From Coriobacteriales bacterium (GTDB lineage Bacteria > Actinomycetota > Coriobacteriia > Coriobacteriales > UBA8131): a DNA stretch of 13,302 bases. Made by a program: the position numbers and the translations under genes. The notes below the pieces were generated by a model that made no database searches, was not told the DNA's origin, and saw only the letters and a program-made list of their open reading frames with translations. The stretch covers positions 1 through 13,302 of the forward strand of contig JAIRXA010000194.1 of NCBI GenBank assembly GCA_031268525.1, written 5' to 3'. Each line of letters begins with the position of its first letter. The first letter of the stretch is position 1. Shown piece by piece: positions 7,156-13,302 of the stretch.

Positions 7156-8835
7156 ATGAAAGGCATCGAGAAGAACAACCGGGGCATCACGGGTACACCA
7201 GACATGGACCGCCGCGCGTTTCTGAAAGGAGCGTTGGCAAGCGGTGCGCTGTCGGCGGTCGCCGTGGCCACTGGCTGCAGTCCCAGCACCACCGAGGCAC
7301 CAAGCACTGGTACCACCACTGGTGGTAACGCCCCCGCAGAAACAGCAGCCCCAAGCATCATCGACATCTACGGCGAACCCACACAGACGCTGCAGGCTGA
7401 CCTCTGTGTGGTGGGCGCTGGCGGCGGCTGCGGCATGGCGGCATCCATCGAGGCGGCAGAGGCCGGCCTGACGGTCGTCGGCCTCGAGAAAGAGTCTGTC
7501 ACCAACGGCGCAATTGCTTTCAGCGAGGGCATGACGGCTATCGGCTCCCATTTTCAGATTGAGAAAGGCGTCACGCTTACCGTGGAGGAAGCTATCAACA
7601 AGGCGCTGGAGTACCATCACCAGATCCCACGCTACGACCAATACGAGAACTGGCTTAAAAGGACTGCTGATACCATCGACTGGCTTGAAGCTCACGGAGT
7701 AGGGTTTGAAGAAGTCGTGCCGCTTGGCGTATCGCTGGACTGTTGGCACCTGTATTCCGGCGACCGCAAAAAGGGTGCCGGTTTCCAGATGATGCAGGAC
7801 TTCGCCGCAGCGCAGACAGCCGCAGGCGTCAACTTGCTTCTGGACACCGCAGGCAAAGAGCTCATCATGGAGGACGGCAAGGTCGCTGGCTGCCTGGCAC
7901 TGACAAAAGACAATGAGGTCATCAAAATCGAGGCACCCGCAGTCCTTCTGGCTTCCGGCGGTTGGTCCAACAACCCAGACATGGTACGCGAGCTGGGTGG
8001 TGTGGACCCAGAGAAGACCATCGCGTCGGGCAGCACCTCGCGTACTGGTGACGGTATCTTGATGGCTCGTGCCGTGGATGCCGCTTACGCCAAATGTCCA
8101 GGGACGATCATGTTCTATGGCCCGATCCTTTGGGGCAGCAGCTGGGGTAGCGAGCTGCAGTGCGCCAGTTCTTCGCAGCCTGTGCTCTGGGTCAATCAGG
8201 ATGGCGAGCGCTTTACCAACGAGGAGCTGTCCTGCGCGAACTTTACCCATGCCGGCAATGCCATGGCCAACGAGGATCGGGTCTTTACCATCCATACCAA
8301 AGAGGACCTGGATTACTGGCAGGAGGTCGGCCCCTTCCTGAGCCTGGGCGTGCATACGCCTCCCTATGTGCCTATGCCCGATGTCTGGAAAGAGCTGAAC
8401 GAGTCGATTGAGAGAGGCAACGAGGCCATCTTTACAGCAGACACGATCGAAGAGCTGGCGAAGATGATCGGCGCCAGCCCGACGACCTTCAAGGCGACCG
8501 TGGATGCGTATAACGTCTGCTGCGACAACGGGAAGGACACGATGTTCAACAAGAACCCCGAGTACCTACGTCCCTGCAAGACGGGTCCATTCTATGCTTT
8601 CGAGGTGGCGAACGGCTACTTTACGACGGTTGGTGGCTTGAAGGTAAACGAAGACACAGAGGTCATCAACGAGTCTGGCGAAGTCATACCCGGTCTTTAT
8701 GCCGGTGGCTGTGATGCCGGCGGGCTGTTTGGCGACACCTACGACGTGGGCATTCTAGCCGGCTCGCAAGCAAGCTGGGCTGTCAATTCCGGCAGAATTG
8801 CCGCCGACGCCGCCATCAGGTACCTGAGCAGGTAA
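7156..8835 (+). CDS. Tat-exported lipoprotein flavoprotein, fumarate reductase/urocanate reductase superfamily
   Basis: A 559-residue FAD-dependent reductase. The N-terminus is a twin-arginine signal (DRRAFLKG, 18-25; hydrophobic to 40) ending in ATGC with Cys41 as likely lipidation site, then a Thr/Ser/Pro-rich linker. The mature enzyme would sit on the outer face of the membrane. FAD binding is shown by VVGAGGGCG (85-93) with Glu111, ASGG (266-269) and GLYAGG (513-518). There is no CXXCH, so it carries no haem and needs a separate electron donor. Residues that bind and protonate fumarate appear replaced: the HHTMGG-type segment reads FTTVGG (489-494), the NR of GxNRxGG reads TY (528-529), and the position of the proton-donating Arg is Cys360. 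The substrate is therefore probably not fumarate. Related Eggerthella paralogues reduce diverse organic electron acceptors. A terminator follows, so it is monocistronic. Confidence 0.92.
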   Translation: MKGIEKNNRGITGTPDMDRRAFLKGALASGALSAVAVATGCSPSTTEAPSTGTTTGGNAPAETAAPSIIDIYGEPTQTLQADLCVVGAGGGCGMAASIEAAEAGLTVVGLEKESVTNGAIAFSEGMTAIGSHFQIEKGVTLTVEEAINKALEYHHQIPRYDQYENWLKRTADTIDWLEAHGVGFEEVVPLGVSLDCWHLYSGDRKKGAGFQMMQDFAAAQTAAGVNLLLDTAGKELIMEDGKVAGCLALTKDNEVIKIEAPAVLLASGGWSNNPDMVRELGGVDPEKTIASGSTSRTGDGILMARAVDAAYAKCPGTIMFYGPILWGSSWGSELQCASSSQPVLWVNQDGERFTNEELSCANFTHAGNAMANEDRVFTIHTKEDLDYWQEVGPFLSLGVHTPPYVPMPDVWKELNESIERGNEAIFTADTIEELAKMIGASPTTFKATVDAYNVCCDNGKDTMFNKNPEYLRPCKTGPFYAFEVANGYFTTVGGLKVNEDTEVINESGEVIPGLYAGGCDAGGLFGDTYDVGILAGSQASWAVNSGRIAADAAIRYLSR

Positions 8836-8866
8836 GGGCACGGCATACAGGTAAGGGCAAGACATA
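8829..8866 (+). repeat. 19-bp tandem duplication across the flavoprotein stop codon
   Basis: Bases 8829-8847 and 8848-8866 are adjacent copies that match at 17 of 19 positions (core CAGGTAAGGGCA). The first copy contains the TAA stop, so the duplication leaves the protein unchanged and duplicates the stop context just outside the gene. Confidence 0.7.
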
Positions 8867-8900
8867 CTATTGGAGCCTTTGCCTCACCTTTGCTCCGGAG

Positions 8901-8960
8901 CCGAGCTAAACCCAGCGGGTGCCGTAGCCAGCCAACCACGGCACCCGCCGCTCGGTATTT
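8901..8960 (+). terminator. Stem-loop terminator after the flavoprotein gene
   Basis: Bases 8915-8925 pair perfectly with 8938-8948 (11 bp, 12-base loop). An outer stem CCGAGC/GCTCGG (8901-8906 with 8950-8955) extends it. It is followed by a weak T-run (TATTT). It lies in the 168 bases between the convergent flavoprotein and rarA stops and may work for both strands. Confidence 0.7.
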
Positions 8961-9003
8961 GCAGATGACCGACAAGTTAACGCCGCAGGTGTTGCGAAAA
9001 TCT

Positions 9004-10311
9004 CTACACCCCCTCCGTCCGATCACGTTCGACCGTCTCGGTACGCCATGCCTCCCAACCCCGACCTCCTGGCGTGTAGAAGGCCCCACGCGAAAGTCCA
9101 TCGGGCAGATACTGCTGCTCAACGTAGCCACGAGGGTCGAGATGTGGATAGTGATACTTGCCGTAGTCTTCTGAGCCAGGGCGATGGCGATCGCGTAGAT
9201 GGTTGGGTACCGCCCGCAGGGGGCCGTTGCGCACCTCGCCCAGCGCGGCATAGATGGCGTTGGTCGCAGAATTTGACTTCGGTGCCAGAGCCAGATAGAT
9301 GGCGGCCTGAGCGAAGTTGAGCTGGCACTCAGGGTAACCGATACTCTCAGCAGCCTTAAAGGCCGCCTGAGCGATAAGCAGCGCCTGTGGATCGGCGTTA
9401 CCCACATCTTCGCTGGCAAAGATCAGCATCCGTCGCGCGATGAACTTCGGGTCCTCGCCACCATCGATCATCCGCGCCAACCAGAAGATGGCGGCATCGG
9501 GATCGGAGCCGCGCATACTCTTGATGAAAGCCGATATCACGTCATAGTGGCTGTCGCCCTTCTTGTCATAGGGCAGAGCACGGTGTGGAGTGGCCTCCAG
9601 CACCTCGGTGCCTGTGATGCGGTCTTGATCGGTGCTGCTCGCCACCTCGGCGGCAAGCTCCAGAGTCGTCAGGGCCGCGCGCGCGTCGCCACCCGCCATC
9701 GTAATGATAGCCGCACGCGCCTCATCGTCCAGAGCAAAGTGCCCTGCCAGGCCACGTTCGTCAAGCAGGGCGCGCTCCAAAACCTCCGAGATGTCCTCAT
9801 CAGCAAGCGTCCTGAACTCGATGACCCGCGAGCGCGAGATCAGCGCGCTGTTGACCTCAAAGAAGGGATTTTCTGTCGTAGCGCCTATGAGAATGACGAT
9901 GCGATCCTCAACGGCGTGGAGCAAAGCGTCCTGCTGCGAACGCGAGAAGCGATGAATCTCATCGACGAACAGGATCGTGCGCTGCTCGCTCAAGGCCAGA
10001 CGCTTCCGCGCCTCGTCGATGACCCGGCGCAGATCACTCACACCACCAGAGATCGCGCTGACCTCGGTGAAATGCGCGCGCGTCATGCCCGCGATGATTC
10101 GCGCCAGGGTGGTTTTGCCCGTGCCCGCAGGCCCGAACAGGATAATGGAGGAAAGCGTGTCGCCCTCGATCGCCGAACGCAACCAGGTGCCCTCACCGAC
10201 GCTGTCGCGCTGACCGACCAGCTCCTCGAGCGTTCGCGGGCGCATTCGCACCGCCAGCGGCGCAACCGCTGCCAAGGCTTCGTTCTCAACCGGGGTAAAG
10301 AGGTTATCCAT
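9004..10311 (-). CDS. rarA: Replication-associated recombination ATPase RarA (MgsA)
   Basis: Clamp-loader-like AAA+ ATPase acting at stalled replication forks. With the start at MDNLF the product is 435 residues, normal for the family. Visible features are PLAVRMRPRTLEELVGQ near the N-terminus, Walker A GPAGTGKTT (60-68), Walker B LFVDEIHRF (114-122), sensor 1 GATTENP (143-149), the arginine-finger region ALISRSRV (156-163), and the C-terminal tetramerisation domain with SEDVGNADPQAL and KYHYPHLDPRGYVEQQYLP. An ATG three codons further upstream (10320) is an equal candidate and neither has a strong ribosome site. A longer TTG-initiated reading frame to 10389 adds 26 non-conserved residues and is unlikely. 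It lies downstream of the 6S RNA candidate on the same strand, so some readthrough transcription is possible. Confidence 0.95.
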   Translation of the reverse strand: MDNLFTPVENEALAAVAPLAVRMRPRTLEELVGQRDSVGEGTWLRSAIEGDTLSSIILFGPAGTGKTTLARIIAGMTRAHFTEVSAISGGVSDLRRVIDEARKRLALSEQRTILFVDEIHRFSRSQQDALLHAVEDRIVILIGATTENPFFEVNSALISRSRVIEFRTLADEDISEVLERALLDERGLAGHFALDDEARAAIITMAGGDARAALTTLELAAEVASSTDQDRITGTEVLEATPHRALPYDKKGDSHYDVISAFIKSMRGSDPDAAIFWLARMIDGGEDPKFIARRMLIFASEDVGNADPQALLIAQAAFKAAESIGYPECQLNFAQAAIYLALAPKSNSATNAIYAALGEVRNGPLRAVPNHLRDRHRPGSEDYGKYHYPHLDPRGYVEQQYLPDGLSRGAFYTPGGRGWEAWRTETVERDRTEGV

Positions 10312-10380
10312 GCCTGCCATTGTACAAGGTCTCGCCGCCGCAGGTGATCGGGGATGCCGCTCTGGGGCCGGTGCAGAAGA

Positions 10381-10421
10381 GCGACGCAAAAGGGCGTGCA
10401 GAAAGGCGACGCAAAAGGGCG
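10381..10421. repeat. Direct repeats of GCGACGCAAAAGGGCG
   Basis: GCGACGCAAAAGGGCG occurs at 10381-10396 and 10406-10421. A further GCGACGCAA follows at 10419-10427 inside the 6S terminator hairpin. The repeats look like copies of the terminator's 3' arm, placed between the 6S gene and rarA. Confidence 0.7.
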
Positions 10422-10439
10422 ACGCAATGCGCCGCCCTT
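10413..10439 (-). terminator. Intrinsic terminator of the 6S RNA candidate
   Basis: On the minus strand 10439-10429 pairs with 10425-10415 (11 bp including one G-U, 3-base loop), followed by a T-run (TTTT, 10416-10413, overlapping the stem foot). It begins directly after the closing stem of the RNA, as expected for a stand-alone small-RNA gene. Confidence 0.7.
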
Positions 10440-10612
10440 GATAATCAACACCTCACCCTCAAGCCGGAAGGATGAACCCACCTAAAAAGGTGGGTACCCG
10501 CGCCTGGCTTCCAGCTTCCTCAACGAGGAGGATCCCTGTCTACCGAGGTATCTGGGCTCCCTATTCGCGAATGTCGGTCCATCTATAAGACCGACTCGAG
10601 AATGAGGCTATC
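10440..10612 (-). ncRNA. ssrS: 6S RNA candidate (regulator of RNA polymerase)
   Basis: A stand-alone small RNA gene of about 173 nt. A promoter at 10617-10644 predicts a start near 10612-10609, and there the RNA begins GAUA, which pairs with its own 3' end UAUC (10443-10440). After an internal loop the stem continues for 13 pairs (5' CCUCAUUCUCGAG, 10607-10595; 3' CUUGAGGGUGAGG, 10463-10451). Inside are a 7-bp hairpin (GTCGGTC/GACCGAC, 10594-10572) and a hairpin CCCACC/GGTGGG (10495-10478). Size, rod-like closure and strong terminator fit 6S RNA, which binds RNA polymerase and dampens housekeeping transcription. Position next to rarA also fits, since the B. subtilis 6S gene lies near rarA (from memory). 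Covariance-model confirmation was not possible. Another structured RNA cannot be excluded. Confidence 0.68.
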
Positions 10613-10616
10613 TTTG

Positions 10617-10644
10617 AGTATAGCAATTTTTGCACGCATGACAA
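10617..10644 (-). promoter_or_regulatory. Strong sigma-70-type promoter of the 6S RNA candidate
   Basis: On the minus strand TTGTCA (10644-10639), a 16-base spacer, then TATACT (10622-10617): each hexamer matches consensus at 5 of 6. This is the best promoter in the window and points into the structured RNA. Confidence 0.75.
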
Positions 10645-10667
10645 CCGCCGTTCACCGAGTTAGATGA

Positions 10668-10793
10668 GCCTCACTTATACTTGCCTCACGCATATACCTC
10701 TCACTTATACCGGCCTCACGTATACAGCCTCACGTATACAGCCTTGCGTACATAGCCGACGTACACAGCTCGCGTACGCAGTCTCGCGTACAC
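10668..10793. repeat. Array of nine degenerate 12-15-bp repeats
   Basis: Units start at about 10668, 10683, 10698, 10713, 10727, 10741, 10755, 10768 and 10781. The consensus is GCCTCACGTATAC; copies at 10713 and 10727 are identical over 13 bases. Each unit ends in a GTATAC/GTACAC-like core (TTATAC, ATATAC, GTACGC are variants). The array lies between the nifJ stop and the 6S promoter, starting about 24 bases from the -35 and ending about 35 bases from the stop. It resembles iterons or an operator array, but is not a CRISPR (no spacers). Function unknown. Confidence 0.8.
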
Positions 10794-10828
10794 GGCTCGA
10801 TGACTGAGCTCTTTGCCGTCCTGCTCTC

Positions 10829-13302
10829 CTATTCAGCGGCGGCCAGGCGCTTATAGCTCGCCAGACGTTCGGCGGCATTACGTTCGGCTCCAACAAAGAG
10901 CTCTTCCGCAATATCGGGAAACTCAGTGGCCAATGACGCGTAGCGGTTCTGATCCATGATAAAGTCGCGGAAGCTTTTCGTGGGTTCCCTGCTGTCCAGC
11001 CTGAAGGGGTTGACACCCGAGCCCGATCCCGTGCCAGCGCCCTCACTGCCACCCGCGCCGTCGCCTGCCACTTCGCCAACCAGGGCAGGGTTATAGCGGT
11101 ACAGCTGCCAATAGCCGCTGGCCACGGCGTTGGCGGTGTTTTCCTGAGTCTTGCCCATGCCTGCCTTCAGTCCGTGGTTGATGCAGGGTGCATAGGCGAT
11201 GATGAGCGAGGGGCCGTCATAGGCCTCGGCCTCCAGCACCGCTTTGAGGAACTGATTTTTATCCGCGCCCATACCAACCTGAGCGACATAGACATAGCCA
11301 TAGGACATCGCCATCATTCCGAGGTCCTTCTTCTTGATGCGCTTGCCACTGGCCGCAAACTTGGCGATTGCCGCCAGGGGGGTTGCCTTGGAAGCCTGAC
11401 CTCCGGTATTGGAGTAGACCTCGGTATCAAAAACCAGCACGTTGATGTTCTCGCCAGAGGCCAGTACGTGGTCGAGGCCGCCGTAGCCGATATCGTAGGC
11501 CCAGCCGTCGCCACCAAGCGCCCAGATGCTCTTCTTGGAGAGGTAGTCGGCACAGTCCACGATAACCTGAGCCGCCCTCGCCCTGTCGTCGATCGGTGTG
11601 AGCGACAGGAGCGTGCGCGCCGCATCGAGCAGCGTAGCGCTGACAGCCCGCGACACGGAGGCGTCATCCCTGCCGTCGAGCCAGGCTTCGGCAGCAACGC
11701 GCGCCGCCTCGATTGCCGCTTCGACTGCCTCGCCGCGTGCCTCGCCGACCCCGCCAGCGCCATCCGCGCTGCCAGCTCCGTCCGCACCGCCAGCGCCATC
11801 CGCGCTGCCAGCCAGGGTCGTGGCCGCGTCCACCAGACGCGCACGCATCTGACGATTGGCCACAGCCATACCCAAGGCATACTCGGCGTTGTCCTCAAAC
11901 AGCGAATTGGCCCAAGCCGGCCCGTGTCCCTGATCATCGGTGCAGTACGGCATACTCGGTGCCGAGGCGCCCCAGATCGAGGAGCAACCTGTAGCGTTTG
12001 CGATCAGCATGTGATCGCCAAACAGCTGAGTGATGACCTTGATATAGGGGGTCTCGCCGCAGCCGGCGCAGGCCCCGGAAAACTCCAGATAGGGCTTGGC
12101 GAATTGACTGCCCTTGATGTTTGTCTTGCTCGTCAGTCCATCACGCACCGGCAGGGTCATCGCGAAGGTCCAGTGAGCTTCTTCGGCGCTGTCCCAACCC
12201 TCTGCGGTCATCTTCAAGGGCTGAGGATCTTTGGCTCTGGCCAGACAGATGTCGGCGCAGTTGCCGCAGCCCATGCAATCCAGAGGGCTGACCTGCATCC
12301 GATAGCTCAGTCCCTCAAAACCCTTGCCTCTGGCCTTGACGGCTGTAAAGGTGGCGGGTGCCGCGGTAAGCTCCTCGTCAGTCACAAGAACGGGCCGAAT
12401 AGCGGCGTGAGGGCAGACGAAAGCGCACTGGTTACACTGAGTGCAATTGGTGGCATCCCACACGGGCACGTTGAGAGCAACCCCACGCTTCTCAAAAGCC
12501 GAAGTTCCACTGGGAAAATGTCCATCCTCGCGCCCGAGAAATGCCGAAACCGGCAGCGTGTCACCCTCCTGACGGTTGATCGGCACAAGGATGTCCTCGA
12601 TGAAGGCGGGAGCCATGGAGGGCGCACCTTCGGGATCTGTGGCCTGCGCCCAGCTGGCAGGTATCTCCACCTGCGCAAAGGCAGTCAACCCGGCGTCTAC
12701 CGCAGCGTAATTCATGTCGAGTATCTTTTGGCCCTTCTTACCGTAGGCCTTGTTGATACCCTCCTTGAGATAACGCGCAGCATCGGCAACGGGGATGACC
12801 TCGGTCAGCGCGAAGAAGGCCGCCTGCATCACCATGTTGATGCGGTTGCCCAGACCCAGATCGTGAGCGATCTTATAGGCATCCATGACGTAGAAACGCG
12901 CCTTTTTGACGGCCAGGGCACGCTTGAGCGAGGCGGGCAGCTTCTCGTCGAGTTCGGCAGGCGTCCAGACGGTGTTGAGCAAAAACACGCCGTCGTCTTT
13001 GAGGTCGTGCACCAGATCGTACTGATTCACATAGGCCTGATTATGGCAGGCCACGTAGTCGGCGCGCGTGATGTAGTAGGGCGACTTGATGGGCTCGACG
13101 CCAAACCGTAGATGCGAAATGGTGACGCCACCGGATTTCTTGGAGTCGTAGGCGAAGTAGCCCTGGGCGTTCAGATCAGTATAATCGCCTATGATCTTGA
13201 TAGCAGTCTTGTTGGCTCCCACGGTACCGTCGGAGCCCAGGCCCCAGAATTTGCACATGATGGTGCCTTCGGGCTCGGAAGAAAGCTGCGGGTCATAGTC
13301 CA
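10829..13302 (-). CDS. nifJ: Pyruvate:ferredoxin (flavodoxin) oxidoreductase, 5'-truncated by window edge
   Basis: Oxidative decarboxylation of pyruvate to acetyl-CoA with reduction of ferredoxin; central enzyme of anaerobic metabolism in the cytoplasm. The frame is open to the window end, so the start and about 350-400 N-terminal residues (pyruvate-binding domain I and most of II) are missing. Present in order are the gamma-like domain (GSDGTVGANK onward), two 4Fe-4S motifs CTQCNQCAFVC (12413-12445) and CMGCGNCADIC (12245-12277), and the TPP-binding beta-like domain. The latter has CAGCGE, ATGCSS and PCINHG carrying the proximal-cluster cysteines, GGDGWAYD, and VLVFDTEVYSNTGGQ. Two Gly/Ala-rich insertions (about 11731-11812 and 11012-11071) are atypical. 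The TAG stop is followed by the repeat array, with no obvious U-tract terminator. Confidence 0.96.
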   Translation of the reverse strand, partial: DYDPQLSSEPEGTIMCKFWGLGSDGTVGANKTAIKIIGDYTDLNAQGYFAYDSKKSGGVTISHLRFGVEPIKSPYYITRADYVACHNQAYVNQYDLVHDLKDDGVFLLNTVWTPAELDEKLPASLKRALAVKKARFYVMDAYKIAHDLGLGNRINMVMQAAFFALTEVIPVADAARYLKEGINKAYGKKGQKILDMNYAAVDAGLTAFAQVEIPASWAQATDPEGAPSMAPAFIEDILVPINRQEGDTLPVSAFLGREDGHFPSGTSAFEKRGVALNVPVWDATNCTQCNQCAFVCPHAAIRPVLVTDEELTAAPATFTAVKARGKGFEGLSYRMQVSPLDCMGCGNCADICLARAKDPQPLKMTAEGWDSAEEAHWTFAMTLPVRDGLTSKTNIKGSQFAKPYLEFSGACAGCGETPYIKVITQLFGDHMLIANATGCSSIWGASAPSMPYCTDDQGHGPAWANSLFEDNAEYALGMAVANRQMRARLVDAATTLAGSADGAGGADGAGSADGAGGVGEARGEAVEAAIEAARVAAEAWLDGRDDASVSRAVSATLLDAARTLLSLTPIDDRARAAQVIVDCADYLSKKSIWALGGDGWAYDIGYGGLDHVLASGENINVLVFDTEVYSNTGGQASKATPLAAIAKFAASGKRIKKKDLGMMAMSYGYVYVAQVGMGADKNQFLKAVLEAEAYDGPSLIIAYAPCINHGLKAGMGKTQENTANAVASGYWQLYRYNPALVGEVAGDGAGGSEGAGTGSGSGVNPFRLDSREPTKSFRDFIMDQNRYASLATEFPDIAEELFVGAERNAAERLASYKRLAAAE
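11751..11812 (-). repeat. 36-bp-period in-frame repeat within nifJ
   Basis: Bases 11751-11776 and 11787-11812 are identical over 26 bases, period 36 (12 codons). They encode SADGAGG-type repeats inserted in the TPP domain of the oxidoreductase, between the ATGCSS cysteine and the GDGW motif. Confidence 0.85.

Noticed and set aside
7120..8355. Minus-strand open frame (411 codons) opposite the flavoprotein gene
   Set aside because: The plus-strand frame has a Tat signal, FAD motifs and a perfect Shine-Dalgarno, so the antisense frame is a shadow.
10312..10389. 26-residue N-terminal extension of RarA from a TTG codon
   Set aside because: The extra residues (Arg/Pro/Ala-rich) do not resemble the family, the TTG lacks a ribosome site, and MDNLF matches the normal RarA N-terminus.
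10668..10793. CRISPR array
   Set aside because: Units are only 12-15 bases, degenerate and directly adjacent with no spacers; no cas gene is in the window.
11174..13111. Long plus-strand open frame (645 codons) opposite nifJ
   Set aside because: Antisense to conserved ferredoxin- and TPP-binding segments of nifJ; length is explained by GC bias at codon positions. No ribosome site or domain seen.

Overview
The window looks like part of the chromosome of a high-GC, anaerobic member of the Coriobacteriia, most likely Eggerthellaceae-like. This is an inference. It rests on a very GC-rich coding background, a pyruvate:ferredoxin oxidoreductase, a Tat-exported fumarate-reductase-like flavoprotein of the kind these bacteria carry in many copies, and a DUF948-like / AI-2E-family / alaS gene string near rarA. 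The genus cannot be fixed from the sequence.

Layout. Positions 1-517 hold no convincing gene but are dense in structure: two poly-C tracts, a 157-bp MITE-like element with perfect 32-bp inverted ends, and a REP/BIME-like cluster of GC hairpins with a 26-bp direct repeat running up to the alaS stop. Positions 518-5356 are a minus-strand operon: a membrane-anchored DUF948-like protein, an AI-2E-family (PerM/TqsA-like) membrane protein and alanyl-tRNA synthetase. Its genes overlap by 35 and 4 bases. Positions 5567-8835 hold a divergent pair that looks like an accessory cassette. On the minus strand is a full-length Fic-fold protein whose catalytic loop and inhibitory motif have both decayed, with a C-terminal winged helix. 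On the plus strand is a Tat lipoprotein flavoprotein of the fumarate reductase/urocanate reductase superfamily that lacks the expected dicarboxylate-binding residues. They are separated by 239 bp of strikingly AT-rich DNA. A stem-loop terminator ends the flavoprotein gene, convergent with rarA.

Positions 9004-10311 are rarA (minus strand). Upstream of it lies a strong candidate 6S RNA gene with its own promoter, a closing stem that begins at the predicted start site, and an intrinsic terminator. 6S RNA next to rarA also fits the B. subtilis arrangement as I remember it. Between the 6S promoter and the nifJ stop is an array of nine degenerate 12-15-bp repeats. Positions 10829-13302 are the C-terminal two thirds of nifJ (minus strand), whose 5' end lies beyond the window.

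The most unusual points are the pseudo-Fic/flavoprotein pair, which may be a regulator with its target and may define a little-described regulator type; the degenerate repeat array beside the 6S promoter; and in-frame low-complexity Ala/Gly-rich insertions, some made of 24- or 36-bp tandem repeats, in the otherwise conserved AlaS and NifJ and in the DUF948-like protein.
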